From: Gnetum montanum
Taxonomy: Eukaryota > Streptophyta > Gnetopsida > Gnetales > Gnetaceae
Direction: 5' to 3'
DNA length: 64,000 bases
Assembly: GCA_015680685.1 (NCBI GenBank)
Contig: MNCI01023579.1
Location: forward strand, 105,147 to 169,146
Positions 35,106 to 46,141 of the stretch are shown piece after piece. The notes under the pieces were generated by a model. That model did not search any database. It was not told where the DNA came from and saw only the letters and a list, made by a program, of their open reading frames with translations. How positions within the stretch are numbered: the first letter of the stretch is position 1; the number at the start of each line of letters is the position of its first letter. The translations under genes and the position numbers were made by a program.

Positions 35106-35718
35106 TTTTTTTGGAGTGTTGATATGTCTAAAATTTAGGCATCAACACCTCTTTGGCATTAAAAGGAGGGCTATTTTCTGACCTCTATTTTCCCTTTATG
35201 TTTCTAAAAATATCAAATTTGCTATTCTTTCACATCAATTTACATTGTCTATTTCCATTTTTGCTTTCCTATTTTGGTTTTTGTTTCTATTCTTAGTTAC
35301 CAATTTATAGATTTTAAAAATTCTTATTTTTTTCAATTTCTGAAAATTTCTATTACCTATTCTTGTTAACATTCATCCATTTTCAGTTTCTATTTTTTTG
35401 TTCTTAAAAGCTAGTTTATTTTCCTATTTCAATTTTTAATTAGGTTACCTAAAACCTTTAGTGGCCCAGTTTCACCTATTTTTAGTTTTATTGCTTTGTT
35501 TTAGTTTCATTTTTAGATCCCCACATTTATACTCTAGTGATCCTTACCTTAGTTCCAAATTTGGTGAGGGGATTTACATCATTTTTCTTTTAATTTACTT
35601 TTCTAGAATTTTGCATTTTCTGTGTTATTTGCAATTTTAGTTTTTATTTTAAAAATAAAATATATATATATAATATTTAAATATTTTTCCATTTTCTTTA
35701 ATTTTTACAATTTATTAG
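35106..35718. other. T-rich, AT-rich stretch
   Basis: No gene. Contains the imperfect palindrome TGTTGAT...ATCAACA (35117-35147), T/C-rich runs and an ATATATATATA run near 35660. Confidence 0.6.
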
Positions 35719-35795
35719 TGATGAGCGAGGTACTCCTATGCCCATACGAATCACAAGCATTCACACATAATCCAGTTGAACTTTGCAAACATTAA
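35719..35795 (-). repeat. LTR end fragment, reverse orientation
   Basis: TGATGAGCGAGGTACTCC is the reverse complement of the 3' end of the Athila-like LTRs in this window (GGGTACCTCG...CTCATCA at 45996-46013). Only about 77 bp remain. Confidence 0.65.
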
Positions 35796-35805
35796 ATTCC
35801 CAAGT

Positions 35806-35923
35806 ACACTAAGAATGTGGTTGCTGATCACTTGTCTTGGTTGAGATGGGACAAAAAAGAGGAGGAAAGCCCACTATCTGATCTATTTTCTAAATTCTCA
35901 ACCAAGACAAGTGATCAGCAACC
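35806..35923 (+). pseudogene. RNase H scrap with a 27-bp inverted repeat
   Basis: Plus-strand translation KNVVADHLSWLRWDKKEEES matches the RNase H end near 23211-23265. The first part (35819-35845) is repeated in perfect reverse complement at 35897-35923, so the scrap folds back on itself with a 51-bp loop. Confidence 0.7.
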
Positions 35924-35929
35924 ATTAAA

Positions 35930-37029
35930 ATCTGCATTGGGTACGTAAATCATAATTTTTAGTGCAATGGTGGCTTGATTTTCAATTTTCAACCATAGCA
36001 TTCATTGTTCATTAAAATCTTACCTGTCTTTCCCTCCAAATCGCATCCAACACCGATATCTTTTGTTAACAGATGTTGTTGCTGATTGTTTTTGCCATGC
36101 TGTTGCAACCTTGCTCAGGTACGCCAATGCTTATCATGTGCATTTCTGTTGCCAAACTCCTAAGAAAGAGAGAGAGCTACCAGCTTATACGCAATTTGTG
36201 TGTGCCTCTTTCTAGCAAGACTAATGCCTGTCATCTACTACCACAAGTATGGCCTACCACGAGCACCACCGCACCACCTATGGGAGGAATGAACTGCTAC
36301 TACGAACTTGAGAAGAGGAGGCCTGAACTGTCATCCTCTAGTGCCCCTGCACTCTCCTTCTCCTTACCATCTTCAGGATCCTCTATTTTTTAATGGTCTG
36401 CTCTTGTTTTTTTTTTTCAGAACCTATGCACTAGTGGATGAAGCAGAATCGTATGTGGCTGTGCAAGAAAGAGGTTCTCCTCTTTTTCTTAATCACTCTG
36501 TATTTTTTCTATTCTTTGTAAAAGCTCTATTTTAGGGAGTTTGGTAACTCAAGTATCTGTGTTGAAACAAGGTAGAGTATTTATCTCTTTGTGCTATGAA
36601 AGTGGATTTTTGTGACTTTGAGCTTGATGGTTGTGCTCAACTAGGATTGTAAAAGAAGCCTTATAATTCTTCTTTAATTAATAGAATTACTCTTCCCCCT
36701 AGGATTTGGAAAGAGTTTTATTGTAGAGGTCTGGTAGCTGAACCACCTTAAAAGCAGGTTACCTTTTTTTTTTTAGCATAGGTGCTTTTCTATCTTATAA
36801 GTATTATGTTTTCTATGATAAGTTTATTTGGGGCTTTCCAATGGTATTTTGCTAGTGTCCATTTAATTCGAATTTTTGTATAAGGCCCTAATTCATCCCC
36901 CTCTTAGTGCCTTTAGTTGCATCTAGGAAATGACGTTCATCATCCTTGTTTTTAAAGTGGTATTTAAATATAACAATTTTTTAAAAATAAACTTAAGGCA
37001 GATGAGAACCAAATGCACAAGGACTCATA
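35930..37029 (+). other. Unassigned; resembles the U5 side of a copia LTR
   Basis: No confident gene. An open stretch at 36073-36393 starts with a hydrophobic peptide but resembles nothing I know. From about 36640 to 36920 the text (GAACCACCTTAAAAGCAGG, TAATTCATCCCCCTCTTAG) looks like the end of a long copia LTR. TGGTAT near 36957 could be a worn PBS. Low confidence. Confidence 0.3.
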
Positions 37030-37045
37030 AATATAGAGAACTATG
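37030..37045 (+). other. 16-bp target-site duplication of the LINE, left copy
   Basis: AATATAGAGAACTATG here and at 42810-42825, identical, flanking the LINE. A duplication of this length is typical of target-primed reverse transcription. Confidence 0.9.
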
Positions 37046-37061
37046 GGGGGTGTCGGACCCC
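37046..37061 (-). promoter_or_regulatory. 3'-terminal hairpin of the LINE
   Basis: On the element strand the last bases read GGGGTCCGACACCCC plus one C, a 5-bp stem (GGGGT with ACCCC) at the very 3' end, directly against the target-site duplication. 3' stem-loops are known recognition elements of stringent LINEs. Confidence 0.6.
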
Positions 37062-37299
37062 GAAAAGAAGTTTTATTGAAATTAAATGTGCATCAATTAC
37101 AACAACTTGAATAAGTCATAGGGTTAAGGGGAAGGGAAAACTGAGAGCATTGTGAATGAAACTCAGTAAATGCCTTATAAATAAACAAGTATTAAGGGAG
37201 GAAACCCAAGTTGGGGCACAACCAAATGTCCACACATACTGGTTTGTTACAAAATAGAATGACATAGAATTAGATGAGGCAAAGAACTCTTAATTAAGG

Positions 37300-38660
37300 A
37301 TAGAGAGTTCCAATGGTGACTCCACATAATGAAAAGGGAAAGCTTCCTTGTAGAGATTATTAATGCTAACTGTAACTGGAACACACAAGTCTTTCACATA
37401 GCTACAAGAGATGAACCAATTGATGACTATCCAGATTGAACTTGGATGCTTGAGATGTGAGTTGAAAATGGGTGAGGCGAAAGATCTGCAACTTCTCCAA
37501 CCTGGTAAGCAAACAATTATTAGAATAATCTATCTTTTGAAATAGAACATTGCATCTTCACTTCCAAATATAATATAAAATAGTAGGCCTGATAAATTTC
37601 CATAGAAAACTAGGATTAGCAAAAGTAATGTTCAAGAATCTGAATATGGCATCCTCTTGAGATAGCTTGTATGATGGAAAACCTTTGGAAGCCCACTGCC
37701 ACACATGTTGAGCAAAGGGACAATGCCAAAATACATGGAAAAAGTCATCTTATCCACCACAAAGAGGGCAATTGGGATTGGGAATCCCCAAATATTCTAA
37801 TCGTTTTCCAATAGGTAGACCATGATGGAGAAGACACTAGAGGAACTGCTTAATTTTGGGGAGGGTCAGAAGTTTCCAGATATGTTGGAAGAGAGGGATC
37901 CAAAATTTTTCTGACTCTTGTTTGTGCTAGTACTTATTGCAACGTTGAATGACTTCAGATGGGCCATGCATGAGATGAAAGGGGACAAATGGCTGGTAGG
38001 GCAAGAGTTTAATCCCATTAAGCCATTGAAGGCCATGAAAAAGGCTTTGCACTATAACATCAAGTTTCCAGTGACTGTGGAGAAAAGAGTAAATCTGAAC
38101 TAGGCAATGGTTCATTGTAGCTGACTCCCCATAAAAAGTGTGAAACTCGAACCCCGAAATCCAATGACTAGCTAGCCTAAGATAATTCAAGGAAATGACA
38201 CCCTTTTGATACCACAAGGTAGCCACCTTAGCATTTGTGATAGCAAGGGGAGCGGGCGATAGAGGTAACCACCACGGACACACTCCAGAGAGGATAGTAG
38301 GGTTGATCTTAATGTTAGTCCAGTCAATGTGAGTGTGTAGAATTTGCCAGGCCCTCCAGATGCTTTTGAAAACATGAGATCTTGGAAGAACGATAGTGAG
38401 GGGGGAAAGTATCCAATTGACGAAATGGATGCCTTTCCAGAAGAGCTTATTTTTAGGAAATGCTTGATGAAGCCTTAATTGGAGGAGGGTCCCTATAATA
38501 TCTGAGGCATCTAAATGTTGTACCAACCACTTTGCAACTAGGGTAATTCCTTGCTTATAGGAGTTCCAAAGACCTAAGCCACCCTTATTCTTGGGGAGAG
38601 TAACAATATTCCAAGCAACATGATGAAATCCTTTCTGAGAATCCTTGGAGGACCACATAA
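37300..38660 (-). pseudogene. LINE ORF2 C-terminal region with zf-RVT domain
   Basis: A long open stretch (38658-37927) encodes the conserved plant LINE text WSSKDSQKGFHHVAWNIV, KNKGGLGLWNS, WKGIHFVNW. After a frameshift, CPLCGG and FFHVFWHCPFAQHVWQWA follow near 37770-37700, the zinc-binding reverse transcriptase C-terminal motif. This part of ORF2 is thought to bind RNA or DNA during target-primed reverse transcription. Confidence 0.85.
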
Positions 38661-38999
38661 AGTCACGAAATAACCATTCAAGCTTCTAGTAGGCAACTTG
38701 GAGGGGGCCCAACATGAAGATTAATACACATGGATGGACGTGCATATGGAATTACAAATAAGGTATTTACCTGCAAGTGTGAGAGGTTTAGTTTTCCATT
38801 TGTCAAGTTTCTTTTGAATTCCATAAATAACCTGCTACTAGAGAATAGATGTTGAACCTCTAAAATGGAAAGGGATTCCCAGAATCTTACGATGTCTTGA
38901 TCCTGAAGCTGCTTCTAATTATAGTTGGTCACATGTTTGTAATTGCCCTTAAAGCTATAAACAAAGGATTTATTCCAATTAATTGTGGAACCTAAGAGT

Positions 39000-40130
39000 G
39001 TGCAATATTTCTCCACCCTTAATAAGAGGCAGTGCAAATTGGCAGTTATGTTTTGAACTAGAAAAAAGGAGTCATTGGTGAAGTGCATATTGAGAAGCTA
39101 TTGTTGAGAGGAAGAAAGGCAAACCCAGTGAGAACTTTAGTTTGAATGTCCAGGTTAATGTGATGACAAAGAAAGTTTGATGTGATGATAAAGAGATAGG
39201 GGGCGAGAGGACATCCTTGCTGCACAGACCTATGTATTGGAAAGGGAGAGGTAATGCTGAAGGTAGTGGTAATTCTTGCAGTAGCATCTAAGAATAAGCA
39301 TTTCACCATATGCAAGAACTTAAGTCCAAAACCAAGTTTTGTCATGGTCTGCAAGATAAAATCCCACTTAATATTGTCATAAGCCTTGGTGTAATCAAGT
39401 TTCACAAGGAAAATATCCTGTCCATCATCCTCAACCCACTTGAGACCTTCCCACTCCACGAACACATTGTCTAAAATATATCTACCAGGAACAAATCCTG
39501 TTTGTTGGGGAGATATGATCTGGCCAAGAATTTTTTTCAGCTGTAAGGTAAGGCACTTCACCCAAATTTTATACACCACATTGAGAAGAGTTATGGGATG
39601 CCAATTGGAGATATCATTTAGATCCCCATACTTGGGGAGGAGATGAATTACCCCTTGATTTAGATTGAGCCCAAGGGAACCAGTTAAGAGAGCCTCATTA
39701 ATGACATGCAAAAGATCCTTTCCCACCAAATCCCAATGATTTTGAAAAACTTCTACAAGAAACCCATCATAACCAGAAGCCTTTCCCCAACTTAACTTGG
39801 AACAGGCCTCCTAAAGCTCTGCCAGAGTGATATCAACATCAAGACTTTGTAGCATAGTGGGATTAATAAGGCGAGGATAATCGGGGGTGGAAGCCTTGAA
39901 TGAAGAGCTATCCATTGGGGTAGTTGCAAAAAGGGTTTCGTAGTGGTTCTTAAGAAAAGAGAGGATACTATTGTGGTTAGTCATGGTGGTACCATCACAT
40001 GAGATTTTGTCAATAGCTTGGGAAGGGGAAGCAGTATTGAGATATTTAAAAAATTCCTTACAGTGTTCGTCTTGAATATTTAACCAAGTGAGCCGACTTT
40101 TAGTTAAGGCACTTTGTGCTCGGTACACTT
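39000..40130 (-). pseudogene. LINE ORF2 reverse transcriptase
   Basis: Minus-strand open stretches 40128-39811 and 39729-39058. Order: PRLINPTMLQSLD, then NLNQGVIHLLPKYGDLNDIS, NWHPITLLNVVYKI, GFVPGRYILDNV, motif A VKLDYTKAYDNIKWDF (39400-39350), motif B SVQQGCPLAPYLF, and motif C as FTND (near 39075) in place of the usual YADD or FADD. Loss of the first Asp would abolish polymerisation. Reverse transcribes LINE RNA at a nicked target. Confidence 0.88.
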
Positions 40131-40379
40131 CCTAATGTTGGAAGGCAACGCGTGCTCTAGCTAGCTCCTCATGAACTAGAGTATTGAAGGGATCTTGAGC
40201 TAGTTTATTAGTGAGATGTTCAATAGTGAGGTCAATTTTTTTGTATTTATGTTTGGCTCAAGCAGCCAGCGTTTTACCATATGAACGAGCAAAGTTTTGC
40301 ACTTGACATGAAGCACGATGCCACCAATTAATCCAACCCACCTGATTTAGGGGCCTAGGTTTGGCATTCCAAAGGTTGG

Positions 40380-41200
40380 AAAGAAGAAGTTGGGTAGTTG
40401 GGGAAGAAAAATAGTTGTTGTCTAGTTGGAAAAGATGGAATTTTTGTTGGTCAAGGCTACCATGAAACCTGATAGATATGGAGATAGGAAGATGGTCGGA
40501 TAAGGTGGCATGGTGATGAACCGTAGTGGCAAAGAAGGCTTGCCAAAAGGAAAGGGTGGAGAAATAGAACCTATCTAACCTACTAAAGATGCGAGCCTAC
40601 CCAAGATAGAGATTTCTCGAAGTAAATCTATGGAGGGGAACGCACGTGAAGTTGTCCGCCCTGTCTGAGAGGTAAAATATTTTCTTAAAGGCAGACCAAG
40701 TCTGATACTCGAGATTGGGAAGTTGAAGAAACACGCCTCCGAGCTTATCATGAGGGAATTCAACCATATTAAAATCTCCCCTAAAAATCCAAGGCATTAG
40801 GGAAAGAGAAGTTGCAAGTTCTTGCCAAAGGAGAGCCTGTTCTGTGGAGTCATTTGGAGCATAAATCGAGTAAATGCCAAAAGGGCCATGGAAGGATCAG
40901 AAGGTGGCCTAGGAAACTCTATGCCCAGAATCAAAACCACTTTGAAGGATTTTAGTTTTCTAGTAGGGTGAGAGGAGAATGGCCGTGCCTCCTTTCCCAT
41001 TCGCATGGGACATTGCTAGGATTGAGGAGTGAGGAAGAAACCAATGGGTGGAATAGGATAAAAGGTCAGCTGAGATCTTAATTTCTTGAAGGAGAAAAAA
41101 ATCAAAGACCATATTAAGACTAGATATAAAGTTGCCTGCTCACTTCCATCGAAGCCTACCAGTAAGGCCTCGAATGTTCCAAGAAAGGAGATTCATGGGG
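40380..41200 (-). pseudogene. LINE ORF2 AP-like endonuclease
   Basis: From LLSWNIRGLTG near 41190: GGTAILLSP, GIYSIYAPND, PWIFRGDFNMVEFPHDKLGG (40797-40738). This matches the plant LINE endonuclease (NIRGL, the Y.PN block and GDFN). It nicks target DNA. Frameshifts put the blocks in different frames. Confidence 0.82.
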
Positions 41201-41469
41201 AAACGAGGGGTACTTTGGATGGGAGGTCAACGAAAGGTTTGGAAGTCAAAGTATTGATTTCATTTTTTCTTGACAGGAGGGTAAAGGAGTTGTTGGTGGG
41301 GACAAGGGCCATGGAAGTGTGTAGGGAAGAGGAGCAGGAGGTAGCTGTAGAACTAGAGGAAGCTTTGGCTCGTTTCCTTCCACTGCTCACCACAAACTCA
41401 TCCTCCGAGATTGAGTCCTTGACAACGTTTGAAGGGATGACATGGGTGGAGGTGTGAGAACCTAACTGT

Positions 41470-42290
41470 TGTTTCTATAGATTGGAGGGGCTAGAATGAG
41501 AGGAGGATTGAGGAGTTGTTGGGGGAGGAGATCTGAATTTAAAGAGTATTGAGGGTGGGTGTAATGGTGGGACTAGGCAACGAGTCTTTTGAGATGCTAC
41601 AGGTTGTTTATTCCTAGCTAGGATAGGACACGCTGAGATATGATGCTTGGCCCTATGACAATAGCTACACAAGTTTGAAAGGTAAAAATAGTCCACTTTT
41701 TGGGTGAAGAGTTTTCCACCAGCAGCGAGGGTTAATGAGGTCTTCCAAAGAGCTATATCTAGTTCAATACAATAATGGTGAATTTGAGTTCCATTAATCA
41801 CCATACAATGATAAAAAATAATCGGGCCCAAGGTGCTCACAATGTCCCTCTCAATAGATGAGAAAATAAGTGGAAGATTGGGCAGTTCCACGTAACAAGA
41901 AATTATATTAAAAACTGGCTCGTTGACATTAAAGTCAAAACTCTAGGTGCGTGCGATTAGGGTTGCATTCCTTGTTGGAAAATGTTTTTGAGAGAGAGCC
42001 TTTTCGACGTGAGAGGCATTAGATAATTCTACCAAAATAAAATGATGAGCGTAGTATCGAGCATGAGAAACCTGAATGCCATGGGGCTAAAGGAGGCTAT
42101 GGACTTGAGTGTTTATACTTGGGGACCTTGGTAAAATTCCCACAATTTGAAAAAAAATAGAATGAGATGCGAAATATTGAGAAACTTCTTCAAATATATC
42201 ATCCAGTAAAAGAAAATCAATTTGAGGTGAGGGAGATGAACTTCCCTAAGAAAAAGTAGAACCTGATGAATCCATCATTGCGACTTGACC
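41470..42290 (-). pseudogene. LINE ORF1 with CCHC zinc knuckle
   Basis: Starting near MDSSGSTFS at 42274, the translation has LLLDDIFEEVSQYFASHSIF, FILVELSNASHVEKAL, a DUF4283-like fold pattern, and CSYCHRAKHHISAC (about 41680-41640), a C-x2-C-x4-H-x4-C knuckle, then a proline/serine-rich tail. ORF1 proteins bind LINE RNA. A stretch open across 41891-41475 remains. Confidence 0.75.
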
Positions 42291-42809
42291 ACCCCTGGGC
42301 CGCGCACTTTCCCGACACTGTTCTACTAATCCCAATGTGCGTGCAGCCTCACAGAAGCAACAAATCCCATTAAATTGGAGGTGGCCACGAGCAGGAGGAA
42401 GAGCCATAGCCACCAGAGCACAACGTAGCAGCAGCCCAGGAAGCCAGAATCCTAGGGCACCACGGCAACAAAAAAACCATCGCAGAAAATCGAGATCAAA
42501 AGTCAAAGAGCCAAACACAGTGGATAGCCAAGCCAAACCTAAGGAGCCGCAGCGCAGCGCAGCAACTCATGCGAAGCCTGTGACCTAGAGACCGTAGCAT
42601 AGCCCCACACGCAACAGAGAAAATCAGGTGAACCACCACTCAACGATCCTCCCAACGGTTAGCAGGGAGAGTCCAACGGGCAGAAAAACATGAAAAATGA
42701 GACTCGGATTACGATTCGGCTAATAGTGCCATTAGTGACGGTTCAAACAAGTTTTGCAGTTTGTGGCTCTGCAGGTGCCCTTGATCTCTGGTTATGAAGA
42801 ACAAAATTC

Positions 42810-42825
42810 AATATAGAGAACTATG
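42810..42825 (+). other. 16-bp target-site duplication of the LINE, right copy
   Basis: Identical to 37030-37045. Confidence 0.9.
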
Positions 42826-43611
42826 CATGAGAGACCATAGCATTTTGGTTAAATTTGAAGAATCATTTTTATGGAAATTGATGGGGTTAGATTTTGCTAT
42901 TACTTGAGCTATAACTTTTTGCTTCACATTGCTATTACTTCAACTGTAATTTTTTACCTGTAAATTTAGAGCTTCCTTGGGGATATATTGAGCAATTTTA
43001 GAATTCCCTAGCCTACTCAAATTAAGCTTGTGAGAATTACAAAACTCAACATTAAGGTCATTGGCTTGGCTAGGGTTTGAACAGTAGGCATGAATGTAAG
43101 TGTTTTACTAGAAGATGGGCATTGAGGCTTTTCATTTCTAAAGTGTTTTCATGAATCACAATCACAAAATATCAGCAAAGACGATGGATAGATGGCTATT
43201 GATATTTATACTTTTTTATTTTATTTTTTATTTTATTTTTTTATGTATTTCAACAATACATTTGTCTATGATTTCAATTTTTTTTCTATTCCTTATTGAA
43301 ATTTCATCTTGTTATTTTTAAATTTATCACTATTTTGTATTTTCAATTTTTCTCTTGACTTTATTATTGTTTTGCATTTCCAAATTTATTACATTGAATG
43401 ACATTTTAGTGTTAAAGCTCTTAAGACATTTTTCTAAAAGCTCTTTGCTAGTAGAAAAAGAAAAAATAGATACCCTTAGTTACAGCAATTTGGGTAATTG
43501 GTAAGTATATCTATTTGTAGTTTTTTTGAAAATTCATTTTAACTTTTGTGAAAAGTAGCAATCATATCTCATTTTCTAATTTTTACCATTGATATTTACA
43601 GAATTATAAAG
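42826..43611. other. Unassigned AT-rich stretch
   Basis: No gene recognised. T-rich (TTTTTTATTTTATTTTTT-like runs near 43210). It may be the 5' part or an upstream intron of the hAT gene that follows. Confidence 0.4.
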
Positions 43612-44864
43612 ATGAGCTCTATTCAAGACATAGATAACAATGAGAATGAAATAGATAGTACTCTATTGGAGGAAAATGCATCGTGAGAAGAAAATGTCTT
43701 AGATTGTAATGTAGAAATTTTGAAACCATTTGCAAAAGGTAGATTTATTTTGAAATCTCCATTAAAATAATTCGTAACACAATTAGACACTTGTAGGAGT
43801 GGAGGAGGTGAAAGTAAAAGATGGAAGTGTCATGTATGTAGCCATGAATTCACTGCAAGTGGTACACGAACACATCATCATTTCTTTCAGACATTAGAAA
43901 ATAAAATAGGAACAAGTGTTATTTCATGTAAATTTCCATATCATGATATTCAAAGGCTATGTATGACTACTTTCAAGCAAAGACTATGATAAAGAGTATT
44001 ATTGTAAGTATTTGAACAAAGGGAAGTAAGAACAAGACAAATGATGTTGTACAACCAGCAAAAAGAAAAGTGGTTAAACAAATAGAAATAAGTTTTAATG
44101 TTGAAAAAAAAAATAAAAGTTGATATCANACTTAATATTATAATTAGTTGTCAACTTGGACAATTTTTTCTTAATGCTACAAATTGCTCCAATCATATAA
44201 AAGATGCTAATTTTCAAGCCAAATTATTAGAGATAGCAATTGCAACTATTGGTTTAAGCAATGTTATTCAAATTATAACAGATTCATCCAAATATATTTT
44301 GGACTCCTTGTTGTGTTCATTCTCTAAATAATACACTTCATGATATTGGTAAAATTGATTGGGTGAAAAAGCTTATTATAGATGCAAGAGACATACAAAT
44401 TTTCATTTGCAATCATCATTATTCAAATTCCTTGTTCAGGGAATGTAGCAAGAATAAGACTTTCAAAAAGTCTATAGAAACAAGGTAATAAAATACAAAA
44501 ATCTATATTGTGTGTTTTTAAGAGTTTGATTTATTAATTCTAAACTAATTATAAATTTTGTGAAATAGGTATACTTCATATTTCATAATGTTAGAGAGAA
44601 TGCAAGAGATACAAGAATCATTACAAACAATGGTTATAACCAGTAAATGGAAGAACTGAGAGGAAGCCAGCACAACTATGCAAAAGAGTGTTACAGAAAA
44701 TATTTTATCAGATGAGTGGTGGAAACAAGTGAAGTAAAAAATAATTTATTTGAAATATAGTTCTTTATTTTTATTGTTTTCATCTTTATATCTTATTAAA
44801 AATAAGTATTTGTTATATTATAGAAGAATTCTTGGCATGCTACAACCTATTATTAATTTCATTC
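43612..44864 (+). pseudogene. hAT transposase, N-terminal half (BED finger, DUF659-like)
   Basis: From ATG 43612 (MSSIQDIDNNENEID). A BED-type finger WKCHVCSHEFTASGTRTHHHF lies near 43822-43885; a DUF659-like part follows (NATNCSNHIKDANFQAKLL, VIQIITDSS). Then VHSLNNTLHDIGKIDWVKKL and ARDIQIFICNHHYSNSLFRE. Two introns with GT/AG ends fit: 44485-44568 restores RYTSYFIMLERMQEIQESL, and 44729-44823. Cut at 44864 by an LTR element; continues at 50404. In-frame stops and an N at 44128 mark it as dead. hAT transposases cut and paste DNA. Confidence 0.8.
44860..44864 (+). other. Target-site duplication, left copy (cattc)
   Basis: cattc precedes LTR start TGATGAAG. The right copy at 50404-50408 is aattc, four of five bases identical. 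Joining the flanks gives a continuous hAT frame. Confidence 0.7.
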
Positions 44865-44872
44865 TGATGAAG

Positions 44873-45250
44873 TAGTTACTCTAATTATTAGAGTGGTTAT
44901 TATTGGAGCGGTCACTCTAATAATTAGAGCAGTTATTATTGGAGTGATTACTCTAATTATTAGAGTAATTGCTCTAATAATTAGAGTAACCGTTCTAATA
45001 ATTAGAATAACTACTCCAATAATAACCACTCTAATTATTAGAGTGGTTATTATTGGAGCGGTTACTTTAATTATTAGAGCGGTTATTATTGGAGTGGTTA
45101 CTCCAATAATTAGAGTGGTTATTATTGGAGCGGTTACTTTAATTATTAGAGCGGTTATTATTGGAGTGGTTACTCTAATAATTAGAGTGGTTATTATTGG
45201 AGTAGTTATTCTAATTATTAGAACGGTTACTCTAATTATTAGAGTAGTTC
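44873..45250 (+). repeat. 18-bp palindromic minisatellite in U3
   Basis: About 21 units of 18 bp alternate between a CTCTAATTATTAGAG type and a GGTTATTATTGGAG type, in both orientations. 45014-45058 is a perfect palindrome of two 22-bp arms around one central base. Six-codon periodicity gives Ile/Val/Thr-rich spurious ORFs on both strands. AT-rich and able to form cruciforms. Only the last two to three units remain in the 3' LTR. Confidence 0.92.
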
Positions 45251-45257
45251 CTCCCAA

Positions 45258-45267
45258 GTTTATAAAT
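45258..45267 (+). promoter_or_regulatory. TATA box of the nested LTR
   Basis: TTTATAAATG just downstream of the palindromic array. The 3' LTR has TCTATAAATAC at the same place (near 49633). Confidence 0.65.
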
Positions 45268-45381
45268 GCAGTGCACAATTGGAAAGAAGTCTTGGAGGAG
45301 TCAAGTAGTGAAACTTTGGTAGTTTGTTTGAAGGTTAGAGTATTTTCCAAATGCCGGTAGCAAAGGTTGAAGTGTAGACAG

Positions 45382-45435
45382 ATCTTTATTCGAGCATTGT
45401 GTACTTGAGCACACGTTGTGTACAGCAATAAAGAC
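45382..45435 (+). promoter_or_regulatory. R-region inverted repeat with poly(A) signal, copy 3
   Basis: ATCTTTATT (45382-45390) and AATAAAGAC (45427-45435), starts 45 nt apart. Inner arms TGTAC and GTACA can add a second helix. Confidence 0.7.
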
Positions 45436-46014
45436 GAGCTCTTTGATTCATCCTTGTAGCACTTGAGATTTTTTTTCTTACACATTTCTTTTATTTTATT
45501 TTCTTATGCATTTATTTTATTTTATGCACTTTACATTTCTATTATTAGCACAGTAATTCATTTTGATCAATTAAGCAAATTGTTAAATTACACTCAATAC
45601 AATCGCTTCGAGCATGTGTGTAACGCTTGGTAACCCAGTAATGATTAGCATTTGGTGATCCTAGCAGCGTTGCACTGGTTCAGGATGTGTATGGCAAGTG
45701 AGAACAGATACTGGTGTTAGGAGTAGTCAAAGCCTAGTTAATCAGTAGTTAAGTTAAATTAGTTACTTAGTTATCTCTTTGTCTTCCCTACTAGCATAGG
45801 ACATAAAAACATAAAAGTTATAAAAATCATATGCCTCAAGCTTACTTAACCATACAATCATGACATATAAGTAAGCTTGGGAAAACAACGATCAACCAAC
45901 CTATCCTTGTTCCATAAGGAAACATAAGCACTTAGTCCTTTAAATTCGACTAGATTATGCATGAAACACTCGTATTCATATGGTTGAGCGTAGGGGTACC
46001 TCGCTGCTCATCAT

Positions 46015-46032
46015 TGGCACCGTTGTCGGGGA
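46015..46032 (+). other. Primer-binding site, tRNA-Asp type
   Basis: TGGCACCGTTGTCGGGGA one base after the LTR end. It closely resembles TGGCGCCGTTGCCGGGGA, the PBS that is usual in Athila-type elements. Confidence 0.85.
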
Positions 46033-46141
46033 CTTAGTTGTTTGTACGCTTACTAGAACATAGGAAATCATTCACATCATTGGAATGAACCCTTAGGTTT
46101 GGTTGAGAAAATAATAAACAAGAATAAATTGCACATTGAAT

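Larger units (their letters stand above)
37046..42809 (-). mobile_element. LINE (non-LTR retrotransposon), 5.8 kb, L1-like
   Basis: Minus-strand element between perfect 16-bp duplications. It has an ORF1 with a zinc knuckle, and an ORF2 with AP endonuclease, reverse transcriptase and a C-terminal zf-RVT region. This is the order of plant L1-type LINEs. The length suggests a nearly full-length copy. The 3' end (at 37046) has AATAAA about 30 nt upstream (37077-37082 on the plus strand) and a GGGGT/ACCCC hairpin, but no poly(A) tail. Many stops: inactive. Confidence 0.9.
44865..46013 (+). repeat. 5' LTR of the nested Athila-like element (1149 bp)
   Basis: Starts TGATGAAG and ends GCTCATCA, one base before a tRNA-Asp type PBS. 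U3 is almost wholly an 18-bp palindromic array (44873-45250). A TATA box (TTTATAAATG) is at 45258-45267. The R region has AATAAA at 45427. U5 holds CGAGCATGTGTGTAACGC and CTTGGTAACCC. Confidence 0.88.

Noticed and set aside
36073-36393. 106-codon frame with a hydrophobic N-terminus like a signal peptide
   Set aside because: No recognisable domain, no TATA box or start context stood out, and it lies in LTR-like debris. Left as unassigned.
44859-45485. Ile/Val/Thr-rich open frames on both strands
   Set aside because: Produced by the 18-bp palindromic array in U3, open on both strands because of the period of six codons.
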